DNA of 64,000 nt from RBG-16-66-20 sp049651845 (GCA_049651845.1 JBASCW010000038.1:1-64000), one strand, 5' to 3'; positions 33,017 to 43,914 are shown, counted from the first letter of the stretch. Numbers and translations are program-made. The notes: generated by a model from the letters alone, not told the origin.

Positions 33017-33974
33017 CGTAAAAGCCGTTGTCGCCTGCCTTGTTGCTCTGTGCGCCGCAGCCGCGCCCGGGTCGGCCGCCGCGCAAGGCAAGCCGATGCG
33101 CATGATCCTGCCCGTCAGCGCGGGCTCCGGCGTAGACACCATCGCACGCGCGGCCAACGCGGCGCTCGCGAGAGCGTTCGGCCAGCCGGTGGTGATCGAG
33201 AATCTGCCGGGCGCGGGCGGCATCACCGGCACCGCGGCGATCGTCAAGGCGGCGCCGGACGGCGCGACGATCGGCCTGGTGTCCAACAACCACGTCATCA
33301 ATCCGAGCGTCTACAAGTCGATGCCGTTCGACTCGGTCGAGGACATCACGGCGATCGCGGTGATGGGCACGACGCCGTTCGTGCTGGTGGTCGGCGCGAA
33401 AGTGCCGGCGAAGAACGCCAAGGAGCTCATCGCCTTCCTCAAGGCGAAGCCCGGCGGCTACAACTACGCGTCCTCCGGCAACGGCACCATCATCCATCTC
33501 GCGGGCGAGATGTTCGTGGACCAGGCAGGCGTCGAGGTGCGGCACGTGCCCTACAAGGGCATGGGGCAGGCGATCACGGACGTTATCGGCGGCCAGGTGG
33601 AATGGGGCGTCGCGGCGCTGCCGGCGATCCAGGGCCACCTGAAGAGCGGCGCGCTGCGCGCGATCGGCCTGGGCGGCAAGGCGCGCACGCCGGCGGCGCC
33701 GGAGATCCCCACGCTCGCCGAGCAGGGGCTGCCGGATTACGAGTGCGAAGGCTGGTTCGCGGTGATCGGCCCGGCCAAGCTGCCGGCGGCGGAAGTGAAG
33801 CGCATCCACGCGGCGTTCGTTGCCGCCTTCGCGGAAGCGGAAGTCAGGGAGAACATGGCCAAGCAGGGCAACGTCATCAACCCAACCTCGCCCGAGGAGG
33901 CGGCCCGGTTCTTCCGCGCGGAGCTCGCGAAGTACGCGCGGCTGGTGAAGAAGGCGGGCGTCAAGCTGGACTGA
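33006..33974 (+). CDS. Bug-family (TctC-like) periplasmic solute-binding protein 2
   Basis: A second 322-aa Bug protein, clearly diverged from the first. Its signal peptide ends near GSAAAQG, followed by MRMILPVSAGSGVDTIARAA and VVIENLPGAGGITGTAAIVK. The start is GTG at 33006, overlapping the end of the first Bug gene by 11 nt. It is followed after 5 nt by the HPPD gene, so both binding proteins are in one operon with the homogentisate pathway. The ligand is unknown. Confidence 0.9.
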   Translation: MSNSVKAVVACLVALCAAAAPGSAAAQGKPMRMILPVSAGSGVDTIARAANAALARAFGQPVVIENLPGAGGITGTAAIVKAAPDGATIGLVSNNHVINPSVYKSMPFDSVEDITAIAVMGTTPFVLVVGAKVPAKNAKELIAFLKAKPGGYNYASSGNGTIIHLAGEMFVDQAGVEVRHVPYKGMGQAITDVIGGQVEWGVAALPAIQGHLKSGALRAIGLGGKARTPAAPEIPTLAEQGLPDYECEGWFAVIGPAKLPAAEVKRIHAAFVAAFAEAEVRENMAKQGNVINPTSPEEAARFFRAELAKYARLVKKAGVKLD

Positions 33975-33979
33975 ACGCC

Positions 33980-35068
33980 GTGGCCTGGGACAACCCGATG
34001 GGCACCGACGGCTTCGAGTTCATCGAGTACGCCGCGCCGGACCCGAAGGCGATGGGCTCGCTGTTCGAGCGCCTCGGCTTCAAGGCGATCGCGCGCCACC
34101 GGCACAAGAACGTGATTCTCTACCGCCAGGGCGGCATCAATTTCATCGTCAACGCCGAGCCAGACTCGTTCGCGCAGCGCTTCGCGCGCCAGCACGGCCC
34201 GAGCATCTGCGCGATCGCCTTCCGCGTGCAGGACGCGAAGACCGCCTACGAGCGCGCGATCGCGCTCGGCGCCTGGGGCTACGCGGGGCACGCGGGTCCC
34301 GGCGAGCTCAACATCCCGGCGATCAAGGGCATCGGCGACTCGATCGTCTACTTCATCGACCGCTGGCGCGGCAAGGGCGGCGCCAGGCCGGGCGACATCG
34401 GCGACATCGGCTTCTACGATGTGGACTTCGAGCCCCTTCCCGGCGCGGAGCTCGATCCGAAAGGGCACGGGCTGGTGACGATCGACCACCTCACGCACAA
34501 CGTGCACAAGGGCCGCATGAAGGAGTGGGCGGAGTTCTACGAGCGCCTGTTCAATTTCCGCGAGATCCGCTACTTCGACATCGAGGGCCAGGTCACGGGC
34601 GTGAAGTCCAAGGCCATGACCAGCCCCTGCGGCAAGATCCGCATCCCGATCAACGAGGAAGGCGGCGAGAAAGCGGGCCAGATCCAGGAGTACCTCGACC
34701 TCTACCACGGCGAGGGCATCCAGCACGTCGCGCTCGCTTCGACCGACCTCTACGCCACCGTGGACGCGATGCGCGCCAAAAGCGTCAAGCTGCTCGACAC
34801 CGTGGATACCTATTACGAGCTGGTGGACAAGCGCATCGCAGGCCATGGAGAGGATGTTTCGGAACTGAAGAAGAGGAAAATCCTCATCGACGGCAGGGCC
34901 GGCGCGCTGCTGCTGCAGATCTTCTCGGAAAACCAGCTCGGGCCGATCTTCTTCGAGTTCATCCAGAGGAAGGGCGACGAGGGCTTCGGCGAGGGCAATT
35001 TCAAGGCGCTGTTCGAGTCGATCGAGCTCGATCAGATGCGCCGCGGCGTGGTCAAGGCCAAGGAGTAG
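33980..35068 (+). CDS. hppD: 4-Hydroxyphenylpyruvate dioxygenase
   Basis: A 362-aa Fe(II) dioxygenase converting 4-hydroxyphenylpyruvate to homogentisate. Two vicinal-oxygen-chelate domains are seen. The iron ligands are visible as His in TIDHLTHNVHKGRM, His in GEGIQHVALAS and Glu in IFFEFIQRKGDEGFGEGNFK. The start is taken as GTG 33980 (MAWDNPMGTDGFEFIEYA), with ATG 33998 as the alternative. It lies 5 nt after the second Bug gene and 7 nt before hmgA. It feeds directly into the next two enzymes. Confidence 0.95.
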   Translation: MAWDNPMGTDGFEFIEYAAPDPKAMGSLFERLGFKAIARHRHKNVILYRQGGINFIVNAEPDSFAQRFARQHGPSICAIAFRVQDAKTAYERAIALGAWGYAGHAGPGELNIPAIKGIGDSIVYFIDRWRGKGGARPGDIGDIGFYDVDFEPLPGAELDPKGHGLVTIDHLTHNVHKGRMKEWAEFYERLFNFREIRYFDIEGQVTGVKSKAMTSPCGKIRIPINEEGGEKAGQIQEYLDLYHGEGIQHVALASTDLYATVDAMRAKSVKLLDTVDTYYELVDKRIAGHGEDVSELKKRKILIDGRAGALLLQIFSENQLGPIFFEFIQRKGDEGFGEGNFKALFESIELDQMRRGVVKAKE

Positions 35069-35075
35069 GAATCAC

Positions 35076-36362
35076 GTGATCAAGCTCAAGTACCAGACCG
35101 GATTCGGCAACACGTTCTGCACGGAGGCGGTGCGCGGCGCGCTGCCGGTCGGGCAGAACTCGCCGCAGCGCGCGCCGCGCGGCCTCTACGCGGAGGTGCT
35201 GTCGTTCACCGCGTTCACCGCGCCGCGCGCGGAGAACCTCTCGGCCTGGGTCTACCGGCTGCGGCCCTCGGCGATGCAGGCGCCGTACCGGCGCGCCGCG
35301 AGCGGGCTGCTGCGCTCGGGCCCGTTCGCCGAAGTGGACGCGCCGCCGGACCGCCTGCGCTGGAGTCCGCTGCCGATGCCCTCGAAACGGGTGGACTTCG
35401 TGGAGGGGCTGACCACGATCGCCGGGTCGGGCGACCCCGCTTCGCAGCTGGGCATCGCGGCGCACGTCTACCGCGCGAACCGCTCGATGAGCGACCGCTA
35501 TTTCAGCAACGCCGACGGCGAACTGATGCTCGTGCCGCAACTCGGCGGGTTGCTGCTGTTCACGGAGCTGGGAAAACTGGAAGTCCGGCCCGGCGAGATT
35601 GCGGTGATCCCGCGCGCCGTCAAGTTCAAGGTCCAGCTGCTGGAGAAGGCGGCGCGCGGCTACGTCTGCGAGAACTACGGCGCGCACTTCCGGCTGCCGG
35701 AGCTCGGGCCGATCGGCGCGCAGGGCCTCGCGCAGAGGCGCGACTTCCAGGCGCCGGTCGCCGCCTACGAAGACCGCGGCGGCAAGTGCGAGCTCATCCA
35801 CAAGTTCCTCGGCAAGCTGTGGATCGGCGAGGCGCGCCATTCGCCGCTGGACGTCGTCGCCTGGCACGGCAACGGCGCGCCCTACAAGTACGACCTCGCG
35901 CGCTTCATGGCGGTCAACACCGTGAGCTTCGACCACTCGGACCCGTCCATCTTCACCGTGCTCACCTCGCCCTCGGGCTCACCGGGCGTGGCCAATTGCG
36001 ACTTTGTGATCTTCCCGCCGCGCTGGCAAGTCGCCGAGCACACGTTCCGCCCGCCCTGGTTCCACCGCAACGTGATGAGCGAGTTCATGGGCCTGGTGCG
36101 CGGCGCCTACGAATCGAAGGCCGAAGGCCTCCTGCCGGGCGGTATTTCGATCCACAACTGCATGCAGCCGCACGGCCCGGACCTGCCCACCTTCGCCAAG
36201 GGCAGCACGGTCGAGCTCAAGCCGCACCGCATCGAGAATTCGCTCGCCTTCATGTGGGAATCGCGCTACGTGTTCCGGCCGACCCGGTTCGCGCTCGGCT
36301 CACCGCAGCTGCAGAAGAACTACGACGCGGTCTGGGACGGCTTCAAGAAGCACTTCAAGTGA
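35076..36362 (+). CDS. hmgA: Homogentisate 1,2-dioxygenase
   Basis: A 428-aa ring-cleaving dioxygenase that opens homogentisate to maleylacetoacetate. Characteristic segments are YQTGFGNTFCTEAVRGALP at the N-terminus, the iron-site region PPWFHRNVMSEFMGLV (His and Glu ligands) and NCMQPHGPDLPTF (third His). The length matches the family. It starts with GTG at 35076. The stop overlaps the fahA start by 4 nt (GTGA). Confidence 0.96.
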   Translation: MIKLKYQTGFGNTFCTEAVRGALPVGQNSPQRAPRGLYAEVLSFTAFTAPRAENLSAWVYRLRPSAMQAPYRRAASGLLRSGPFAEVDAPPDRLRWSPLPMPSKRVDFVEGLTTIAGSGDPASQLGIAAHVYRANRSMSDRYFSNADGELMLVPQLGGLLLFTELGKLEVRPGEIAVIPRAVKFKVQLLEKAARGYVCENYGAHFRLPELGPIGAQGLAQRRDFQAPVAAYEDRGGKCELIHKFLGKLWIGEARHSPLDVVAWHGNGAPYKYDLARFMAVNTVSFDHSDPSIFTVLTSPSGSPGVANCDFVIFPPRWQVAEHTFRPPWFHRNVMSEFMGLVRGAYESKAEGLLPGGISIHNCMQPHGPDLPTFAKGSTVELKPHRIENSLAFMWESRYVFRPTRFALGSPQLQKNYDAVWDGFKKHFK

Positions 36363-37630
36363 CCCGCCTGGACGCCACGCACGACCCCAAGCTGCAGAGC
36401 TGGGTCGAGTCGGCCAATGATCCGACAGGTGACTTTCCGATTCAGAATCTCCCCTTTGGTGTTTTCAGGAGAAGGAATACATCTGCAGCTCCTCGCGGCG
36501 GCGTCGCCATCGGCGACCAGATCCTCGATCTCGCCGCGGTGGGGCTCCAGACCGGCCCGAACCTGAACCGGCTGGCCGCGGCCGGCCGTCCCGCCTGGAA
36601 ATCCCTGAGGGCAGTCCTGTCGAAGGCGCTCTCGGACACGAAACAGAGAAAACGTTTCTCTAAATTCCTCGTACCCCGCAAGGACGCGCAGCTGTTCCTG
36701 CCGGTGGAGATCGGCGACTACAGCGATTTCTACGCCGGCATCTACCACGCGCAGAACGCAGGGCGCCTGTTCCGCCCGGACAACCCGCTGCTGCCGAACT
36801 ACCACTGGGTGCCGATCGGCTACCACGGCCGCGCCTCGTCGGTGGTGGTGAGCGGCACGCCGGTGGTGCGGCCGAACGGTCAGAGCCGTGGCCAGACCAG
36901 CGCGCCGGACGCTCCGCCGTCCTTCGGCCCGAGCCGGCGGCTCGATTTCGAGCTCGAGCTCGGCGCGGTCATCGGGCCGGGCAATGCGCTCGGCCGGCCG
37001 GTGCCGATCGCGAAGGCGGCCGACCACGTGTTCGGCGTGACCCTGTTCAACGACTGGTCGGCGCGCGACCTCCAAGCTTGGGAGTACCAGCCGCTCGGGC
37101 CCTTCCTCGCCAAGAGCTTCGCCTCCACGATGTCGCCGTGGATCGTCACCCTGGAGGCGCTCGAGCCCTTCCGCTGCAGGGCGTTTCCCCGTCCGGGCGA
37201 TCAGCCCGCTCCGCTGCCCTACCTGTCCGATGAATGGGATCAGAAGAACGGGAATTTCGACATCCAGCTCGAAGCGCACCTTCGAACCGGGAAGATGCGG
37301 CGGCCGCACTGCCTATCGCGCAGCAATTTCCGCCACGCGTACTGGACGCTCGCGCAGATCGTGGCGCACCAGGCCTCGAACGGCTGCAACCTCAGGCCGG
37401 GCGACCTGCTCGGCTCGGGCACCATCTCGGGACCTGCGCCGGACGCCCTGGGCGCGCTCCTGGAGATGACGCAGGGCGGCAAGCAGCCGGTTCAGCTTCC
37501 GGGCGGCGAGACGCGGACCTTCCTCGAGGACGGCGACGAAGTGATCCTGCGCGGGCGCTGCGAGCGGTCGGGTTTCGTCTCGATCGGCTTCGGCGAAGCT
37601 GCAGGACGGGTCAAGCCCGCGCCGAAGTAG
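36359..37630 (+). CDS. fahA: Fumarylacetoacetase
   Basis: A 423-aa hydrolase splitting fumarylacetoacetate to fumarate and acetoacetate. The N-terminal domain is SH3-like. The catalytic domain has DYSDFYAGIYHAQNAGRLF (catalytic His), VPIGYHGRASS, FELELGAVIG (metal-binding Glu residues) and NDWSARDLQAWEYQPLG. It starts with GTG at 36359, inside the hmgA stop overlap. It is the last gene of the unit; its stop abuts the stop of the convergent hydratase gene. No maleylacetoacetate isomerase (GST-like) gene accompanies it. Confidence 0.96.
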   Translation: MTRLDATHDPKLQSWVESANDPTGDFPIQNLPFGVFRRRNTSAAPRGGVAIGDQILDLAAVGLQTGPNLNRLAAAGRPAWKSLRAVLSKALSDTKQRKRFSKFLVPRKDAQLFLPVEIGDYSDFYAGIYHAQNAGRLFRPDNPLLPNYHWVPIGYHGRASSVVVSGTPVVRPNGQSRGQTSAPDAPPSFGPSRRLDFELELGAVIGPGNALGRPVPIAKAADHVFGVTLFNDWSARDLQAWEYQPLGPFLAKSFASTMSPWIVTLEALEPFRCRAFPRPGDQPAPLPYLSDEWDQKNGNFDIQLEAHLRTGKMRRPHCLSRSNFRHAYWTLAQIVAHQASNGCNLRPGDLLGSGTISGPAPDALGALLEMTQGGKQPVQLPGGETRTFLEDGDEVILRGRCERSGFVSIGFGEAAGRVKPAPK

Positions 37631-38404
37631 CTACCAGCCCGGCTTGCGTTTCTCGAGGAAGGCGCGGATGCCCTCGCGCGCCTCGTCGCCGTCGCGCGCA
37701 GCCACGAATACCGCCGCGGTCTCGGCGCCGAGCTTCGGCGAAATCTGCGCCTTGCCGACCTTGGCGAGCAGCTTCTTCGAGCGCGCGAGCGCCTGCGGTC
37801 CTGCGAGTGCGAGCTGCGCGGCGAACTTCTCCACGCGCGCGTCGAGCTCGGCAGCCGGCACGCAGTCGTGCACGAAGCCGATGCGCTGCGCCTCGCGCGC
37901 GCCCAGGCGCTCGCCGGTCAGCATGTAGCGCCGGACCTGCTGCTCGCCGAGCGCACGCACGATGTAGGGACCGATCATGGCCGCCACCAGGCCGATGCGC
38001 ACTTCCGGCAGGCAGAACTCGGCCTCCTCGGCGGCGACGACGAGGTCGCACACCGCCGCGAGGCCCATGCCGCCCGCGAACGCGGGGCCATGCACGCGCG
38101 CGATGAGCGGCTTGGGATAGCCGTGCATGCGATAGAGCAGGCCGGCAAAGCGCGTGCCCTCGGCCTTCGCCTTCGCGCGTGCCATCCTGGCCGCCTGCTC
38201 CATGCGCGCGAGGTCGCCGCCCGCGCAGAACGCCGTGCCGCGCCCCGCGAGCACCACGACGCGCACCGCTTTCTCTGTTTCCAGTTCTTTCAGTTGCTGG
38301 GCCAGAGCAGCCTGCACTTCGCCATTCAGCGCGTTGCGCTGATCCGGGCGGTTGAGCCAGAGCCAGGCGGCCGGGCCGCGCCGCTCGATTTCCAGCACGG
38401 GCAT
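37631..38404 (-). CDS. Enoyl-CoA hydratase of the LiuC/AtuE-like group
   Basis: A 257-aa crotonase-fold enzyme. The oxyanion-hole regions are AGRGTAFCAGGDLARME and GPAFAGGMGLAAVCDLVVAA. The single catalytic Glu is in CLPEVRIGLVAAMIGPYIVR, with the other canonical Glu replaced. The stretch PYIVRALGEQQVRRYMLTGE strongly resembles methylglutaconyl-CoA hydratase (LiuC) and isohexenylglutaconyl-CoA hydratase (AtuE), not short-chain enoyl-CoA hydratases. This would place it downstream of the 3-methylcrotonyl- or geranyl-CoA carboxylase step. It is the last gene of the leftward beta-oxidation operon, sharing one nucleotide with the preceding stop. Confidence 0.83.
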   Translation of the reverse strand: MPVLEIERRGPAAWLWLNRPDQRNALNGEVQAALAQQLKELETEKAVRVVVLAGRGTAFCAGGDLARMEQAARMARAKAKAEGTRFAGLLYRMHGYPKPLIARVHGPAFAGGMGLAAVCDLVVAAEEAEFCLPEVRIGLVAAMIGPYIVRALGEQQVRRYMLTGERLGAREAQRIGFVHDCVPAAELDARVEKFAAQLALAGPQALARSKKLLAKVGKAQISPKLGAETAAVFVAARDGDEAREGIRAFLEKRKPGW

Positions 38405-39348
38405 CAGTTGATCTGCAGCCGCTGCCGCGCGGCGACGTACTCTGCCGCGAGCCGGTCCACCACCTGCGCGACCGGCGCCACGGCGTCGATCTGGCCCACG
38501 CCCTGGCCGGCGCTCCAGATGTCGCGCCAGACCTTCTTCTCGGCGCCGCCCTCGGTGCCGAAATTCATCTTCTTCGGGTCCGATTTCGGCAGGTTCAGTG
38601 GGTCGTAGCCCGCGGCAACGACGCTGTGCTTGAGGTAGTTGCCGTGCACGCCGGAGAACAGATCGGTGTAGACGATGTCGGCGGCGGCCGCGCGCAGGAT
38701 CTCTTCCTTGTAGCGCTCGGGCACGCTCGCCTCGGGCGTGGCGAGGAAGCGCGTGCCGAGGTAGGCGAGGTCCGCGCCCGCGGCCTGCGCCGCGAGGATC
38801 GCGTCGCCGCTCGAGATCGCGCCCGAGAGCACGATCGGCCCGTCGAAGAAGCGCCGCACTTCGCCGATCAGCGCAAACGGCGACAGCGTGCCGGCGTGGC
38901 CGCCCGCGCCCGCGCAGACCAGGATCAGGCCGTCGACGCCCGCTTCCAGCGCCTTCTCGGCGTGCCGCACGCTGATCACGTCGTGCAGCACGATGCCGCC
39001 GTAGGCGTGGATCTTCGGGATCACGTCGTTGGGCGCGCGCAGGCTGGTGATCGTGATCGGCACCTTGTGGCGGATGCAGGCCTCGATATCGTGCTCGAGG
39101 CGGTCGTTCGACTTGTGGCAGATCTGGTTGACCGCGAACGGCGCCGCGCCCGGCTGCGCGGCGAGCGCGGTCTCGATCTCGGTGAGCCAGGTGTCGAGCG
39201 CCTCTTTCGGCCGCGCGTTGAGCGCCGGGAACGAGCCGACGATGCCGGCCTTGCACTGCTCGATGACCAGTCTTGGATTGCCGGCGATGAACATCGGCGC
39301 GCCGATCACCGGAATGCGCAGGCGCCGCAGGACCGCGGGCAGGGCCAT
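38404..39348 (-). CDS. Nitronate monooxygenase-family (NPD) flavoprotein
   Basis: A 314-aa TIM-barrel FMN protein of the 2-nitropropane dioxygenase/nitronate monooxygenase family. It shows RIPVIGAPMFIAGNPRLVIE at the N-terminus, GADLAYLGTRFLATPEA near 200, and the phosphate-binding GAGGHAGTLSPFALIGEVRR region. In such operons these proteins often serve as enoyl-reductase-like or detoxifying enzymes; the true substrate is unknown. It lies 5 nt after the FadB-like gene and overlaps the hydratase start, in a five-gene leftward unit. Confidence 0.87.
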   Translation of the reverse strand: MALPAVLRRLRIPVIGAPMFIAGNPRLVIEQCKAGIVGSFPALNARPKEALDTWLTEIETALAAQPGAAPFAVNQICHKSNDRLEHDIEACIRHKVPITITSLRAPNDVIPKIHAYGGIVLHDVISVRHAEKALEAGVDGLILVCAGAGGHAGTLSPFALIGEVRRFFDGPIVLSGAISSGDAILAAQAAGADLAYLGTRFLATPEASVPERYKEEILRAAAADIVYTDLFSGVHGNYLKHSVVAAGYDPLNLPKSDPKKMNFGTEGGAEKKVWRDIWSAGQGVGQIDAVAPVAQVVDRLAAEYVAARQRLQIN

Positions 39349-39353
39349 GTCGA

Positions 39354-41471
39354 TTACTTGAGAACTTCGTTCTTCGCGGCGATGTCGCGAAGCAGCTTGG
39401 GAGGCGCGAAACGCGGTCCGAACTTGTTCGCCAACTCGTCCGCGCGGGCCACGAATTTCTTCGGGCCCACGGAATTGATGTACTGCAGCGCACCGCCGGT
39501 CCAGGCCGGGAAGCCGATGCCGAAGATCGAGCCGATGTTGGCGTCGTGCACCGTGGTGAGCACGCCCTCCTCCAGGCAGCGCGCCGCCTCGATCGCCTGG
39601 CGGTAGAGGATGCGGTCCTTCATCTCCGCGAGGCCCCAGGTGACGCCGGGCTTGCCGAAGATCTTCGCCAGCTCGGGCCAGAGCGCCTTCTTGCCGTCCT
39701 TCGGATAGTCGTAGAAGCCGCCGCCCGCGGCGCGCCCGGGGCGGTTCAGCTCCTTCACCATCTTGACGATCACCTGCTGGCCGGGATGCTCGGGCGGCAG
39801 CGGCTTGCCCTCGGCCTTGAGGTCGGCGATGGTCTGCTCCATCACGTGCACCGAGAGCGACATCGATGTCTGGTCGATGACTTCGAGCGGCCCGACCGGC
39901 ATGCCGGCCTGGCGCGCGGCATTCTCGATCGCCGCCGCCGGGATGCCCTCGGCGAGCATCGCGCAGCCCTCCTGCACGAAGGTGCCGAAGGTGCGGCTGG
40001 TGAAGAAGCCGCGCGAGTCGTCGACCACGATCGGCGTCTTGCCGATCTGCAGCACGTAGTCGTAGGCTCTGGCGAGGGTCTGCGCCGAGGTCTTCTCGCC
40101 CTTGATGATCTCCACGAGCTCCATGCGGTCCACCGGCGAGAAGAAATGCAGGCCAATGAACCTGTCCGGGTGCGCCGAAGCCTTGGCGAGGCCCGTGATC
40201 GGCAGCGTCGAGGTGTTGGAGGCGAAGAAGCCGCCCGCCGCGAGCAGCGGCTCGGCCTCCTCGGTCACCTGCGCCTTCAGCTCGCGCTTCTCGAACACCG
40301 CTTCGATGATGAGGTCGCAGCCTTTCAGATCCTCGACCCTGGAGGTCGCCGTGATCAACCCCAGCGGCTTGGGCTCCTTCTTGCGCTTTTCAAGAATCTT
40401 CGCGCTGTAGGCCTTGCCCGCATCCGCTTTCTCTTGGGAAACATCCTTCAACACACACGCAACACCGCGCACCGCGTTCGCGTAGGCGATGCCGCCGCCC
40501 ATCATGCCCGCGCCGAGGATGCCGACCCTGGTCGCCTTCCACTTCGGCACGTCCTTCGGACGCGAGGCGCCCGACTTGATCGCGGTGCGGTTGAAGAACA
40601 GCGCGATCAGGTTCTTCGCCACCGGGCCCACCGCCAGGCGTGCGAGGTAGCGCGATTCGATGCGCAGCGCCGTGTCGAAGTCCACGTACGCCCCTTCGAC
40701 CATCGCCGCCATGATCGCCTTGGGCGCGGGGTACAGGCCGCGCGTCTTCTCCACCACCATCGCCGGTGCGATGGAAAGCATCTGCGAAACCGCCGGCGTC
40801 GAAGGCCCGCCGCCCGGCATGCGGTACTTCGCGTCGTCCCAGGGCTGCTGCGGCGAGGGATTTGCCGCGATCCACTCGCGTGCCATCCTGAAAAGATCCG
40901 CCTTGCTCGCGGCAAGCCCCTGCAGGAGGCCCAGCTTGGCGGCCTCCTTCGGCCGCATCGTCTTGCCTTCGACAAGGTAGGGAAAAGCCGCCTGCAGCCC
41001 GAGCAGGCGCGTGGTCTTGGTGACCCCGCCCGCGCCAGGCAGCAGGCCCAGCGTCACCTCAGGGGTGCCGAGCTGGATCGCATCGTCGTCCAGCGCGATC
41101 CGGCAGTGCGCGCAGAGCGCGATCTCCCAGCCGCCGCCGAGCGCCGTGCCCTCGAGCGCCGCGACCACGGGAATGCCGAGCTTCTCGAGCGCGCGCATGT
41201 GCTTTTTCAGGCCCTCGATCCAGCGGAACACCTTCGGGCCGTCGTTCGGCGCGAACGCGAGCACGTCCTTGAGCTCCGCGCCGGCGAAGAAGGTCTTCTT
41301 CGCGGAGGCGAGGATCACGCCCTTGGTCGTGGCCTTTTCCGCGCCGAGGCGCTCGACCGCCGCCGCGAACGCCTTCTCCCAGGCCTCGGTCATGGTGTTG
41401 ACCGGCGCGCCGGGCGCGTCGAAGGTGAGTGTGACGACGCTGTCCTGATCTTTTTCGAATTTGATAGGCAT
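39354..41471 (-). CDS. FadB/FadJ-like bifunctional enoyl-CoA hydratase/3-hydroxyacyl-CoA dehydrogenase
   Basis: A 705-aa beta-oxidation multifunctional protein. The N-terminal crotonase domain (about 1-200) has GTALGGGWEIALCAHCRIA and QLGTPEVTLGLLPGAGGVTK, with both catalytic Glu residues. The NAD-binding domain opens with VGILGAGMMGGGIAYANAVR near 320. The dehydrogenase catalytic His is in GLHFFSPVDRMELVEII. The C-terminal domain contains GRAAGGGFYDYPKDGKK. It starts at ATG 41471; a longer upstream frame has no support. It forms an operon with a thiolase and an acyl-CoA dehydrogenase upstream. Confidence 0.93.
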   Translation of the reverse strand: MPIKFEKDQDSVVTLTFDAPGAPVNTMTEAWEKAFAAAVERLGAEKATTKGVILASAKKTFFAGAELKDVLAFAPNDGPKVFRWIEGLKKHMRALEKLGIPVVAALEGTALGGGWEIALCAHCRIALDDDAIQLGTPEVTLGLLPGAGGVTKTTRLLGLQAAFPYLVEGKTMRPKEAAKLGLLQGLAASKADLFRMAREWIAANPSPQQPWDDAKYRMPGGGPSTPAVSQMLSIAPAMVVEKTRGLYPAPKAIMAAMVEGAYVDFDTALRIESRYLARLAVGPVAKNLIALFFNRTAIKSGASRPKDVPKWKATRVGILGAGMMGGGIAYANAVRGVACVLKDVSQEKADAGKAYSAKILEKRKKEPKPLGLITATSRVEDLKGCDLIIEAVFEKRELKAQVTEEAEPLLAAGGFFASNTSTLPITGLAKASAHPDRFIGLHFFSPVDRMELVEIIKGEKTSAQTLARAYDYVLQIGKTPIVVDDSRGFFTSRTFGTFVQEGCAMLAEGIPAAAIENAARQAGMPVGPLEVIDQTSMSLSVHVMEQTIADLKAEGKPLPPEHPGQQVIVKMVKELNRPGRAAGGGFYDYPKDGKKALWPELAKIFGKPGVTWGLAEMKDRILYRQAIEAARCLEEGVLTTVHDANIGSIFGIGFPAWTGGALQYINSVGPKKFVARADELANKFGPRFAPPKLLRDIAAKNEVLK

Positions 41472-41521
41472 GGACTTTCCCGGGCCTCCGCGCCTGCGAA
41501 AGCCCCAAAAACCTCTAAGAA

Positions 41522-42719
<1,198 letters not shown>

Positions 42720-42727
<8 letters not shown>

Positions 42728-43877
42728 CTTTGCCTCCAAGCCCGAGCGTCCGGGAAATGACTTCCTTCATGATTTCGTTGGTGCCGCCGTAGATGCGCGT
42801 CACGCGCGCGTCCACATAGGCCTGCGAGATCGGGAACTCCCACATGAAGCCGTAGCCGCCGTGCAGCTGCAGGCACTCGTCGAGCACCTTGCCCTCCATG
42901 TCGGTGGCCCAGAGCTTGGCCATCGAGGCGGTCGCGGTGTCGAGCTTCTTCTCCAGCAGCAGCTCCATGCAGCGGTCTACGAACACGCGCATCACCTGGA
43001 CCTCGGTGGCGATCTCGGCGAGCTTGAAGCGCGTGTTCTGGAAGCCGGCCACCGGCTTGCCGAAGGCCTTGCGGTCGTTCACGTAGGCGATGGTCCAGCC
43101 GAGCGCGGCCTCGCATTTCGCCGCCGCGCCGATGGCGATCTGCATGCGCTCCCAGGGCAGCTCCTGCATGAGGTAGATGAAACCGTTGTTCTCCTGGCCG
43201 AGCAGGTTTTCGGCCGGCACCTCTACGTTGTCGAAGAAGAGCTCGGCGGTGTCCTGGCCCTTCAGGCCCATCTTCTTCAGGCGCTTGCCCTTGGAAAAGC
43301 CCTTCATCGAGGTGTCGACCACGATCAGGCTGGTGCCCTTGGCGCCCCTGGACGGATCGGTCTTCGCGACCACGATCGCCAGGTCGCAGTTCCAGCCGTT
43401 GGTGATGAACGTCTTGGAGCCATTGACCAGGTATTTGTCGCCGTTCTTGACCGCGGCCGTCTTGACCGACTGCAGGTCGGAGCCGGCGCCGGGCTCGGTC
43501 ATGGCGATGGCGCCGACCATGTCGCCGGCGGCCATCTTCGGCAGGTACTTCTTCTTCAGCGCCTCGCTGCCGTAGTTGTAGAGGTAAGGAGCGACGATCT
43601 CGGAGTGCAGCCCCCAGCCCACCGTTGAATTGTTGATGCGCGCCTGCTCCTCCATGAGCACCATGCTGAACAGCTTGTCGGCGCCCGAGCCGCCGTACTC
43701 CTCGGGCATGCTCATGCACAGGAAGCCGTTCTCGCCCGCCTTCTTCCACACCGACTTGTCGGCGTAGCCCTGCTCCTGCCACTTCTCGTCGTGCGGCTTG
43801 ACCTCGGCTTCGAGGAAGCGGCGCACGCTGTCGCGGAAGGTCTCGTGCTCGGCAGTGAACAGCGTGCGCGGGATCAT
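42720..43877 (-). CDS. Acyl-CoA dehydrogenase
   Basis: A 385-aa FAD acyl-CoA dehydrogenase, first gene of the leftward beta-oxidation operon. It has the flavin/substrate signatures IAMTEPGAGSDLQSVKT and LQLHGGYGFMWEFPISQAY. At the position of the MCAD-type catalytic Glu it reads RIYGGTNEIM, that is Gly, while a Glu is present in the helix-G segment LPWERMQIAIGAA. This arrangement is known from isovaleryl- and long-chain-type enzymes. The substrate is therefore probably branched or long-chain (inference). TAAAAT at 43892-43887 is a candidate -10, 9 nt before the start. Confidence 0.92.
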
Positions 43878-43901
43878 GGAGGGACGATTTTAGTCCAAGC
43901 C

Positions 43902-43907
43902 TATAAT
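43902..43907 (+). promoter_or_regulatory. Consensus -10 box just upstream of the 2Fe-2S membrane protein gene
   Basis: A perfect TATAAT ends 7 nt before the ATG at 43915, so the first transcribed base would be at or near the A of ATG. There is no Shine-Dalgarno and no good -35. The opposite-strand -10 candidate of the acyl-CoA dehydrogenase gene (43887-43892) is directly adjacent. Confidence 0.45.
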
Positions 43908-43914
43908 CCCCGGC

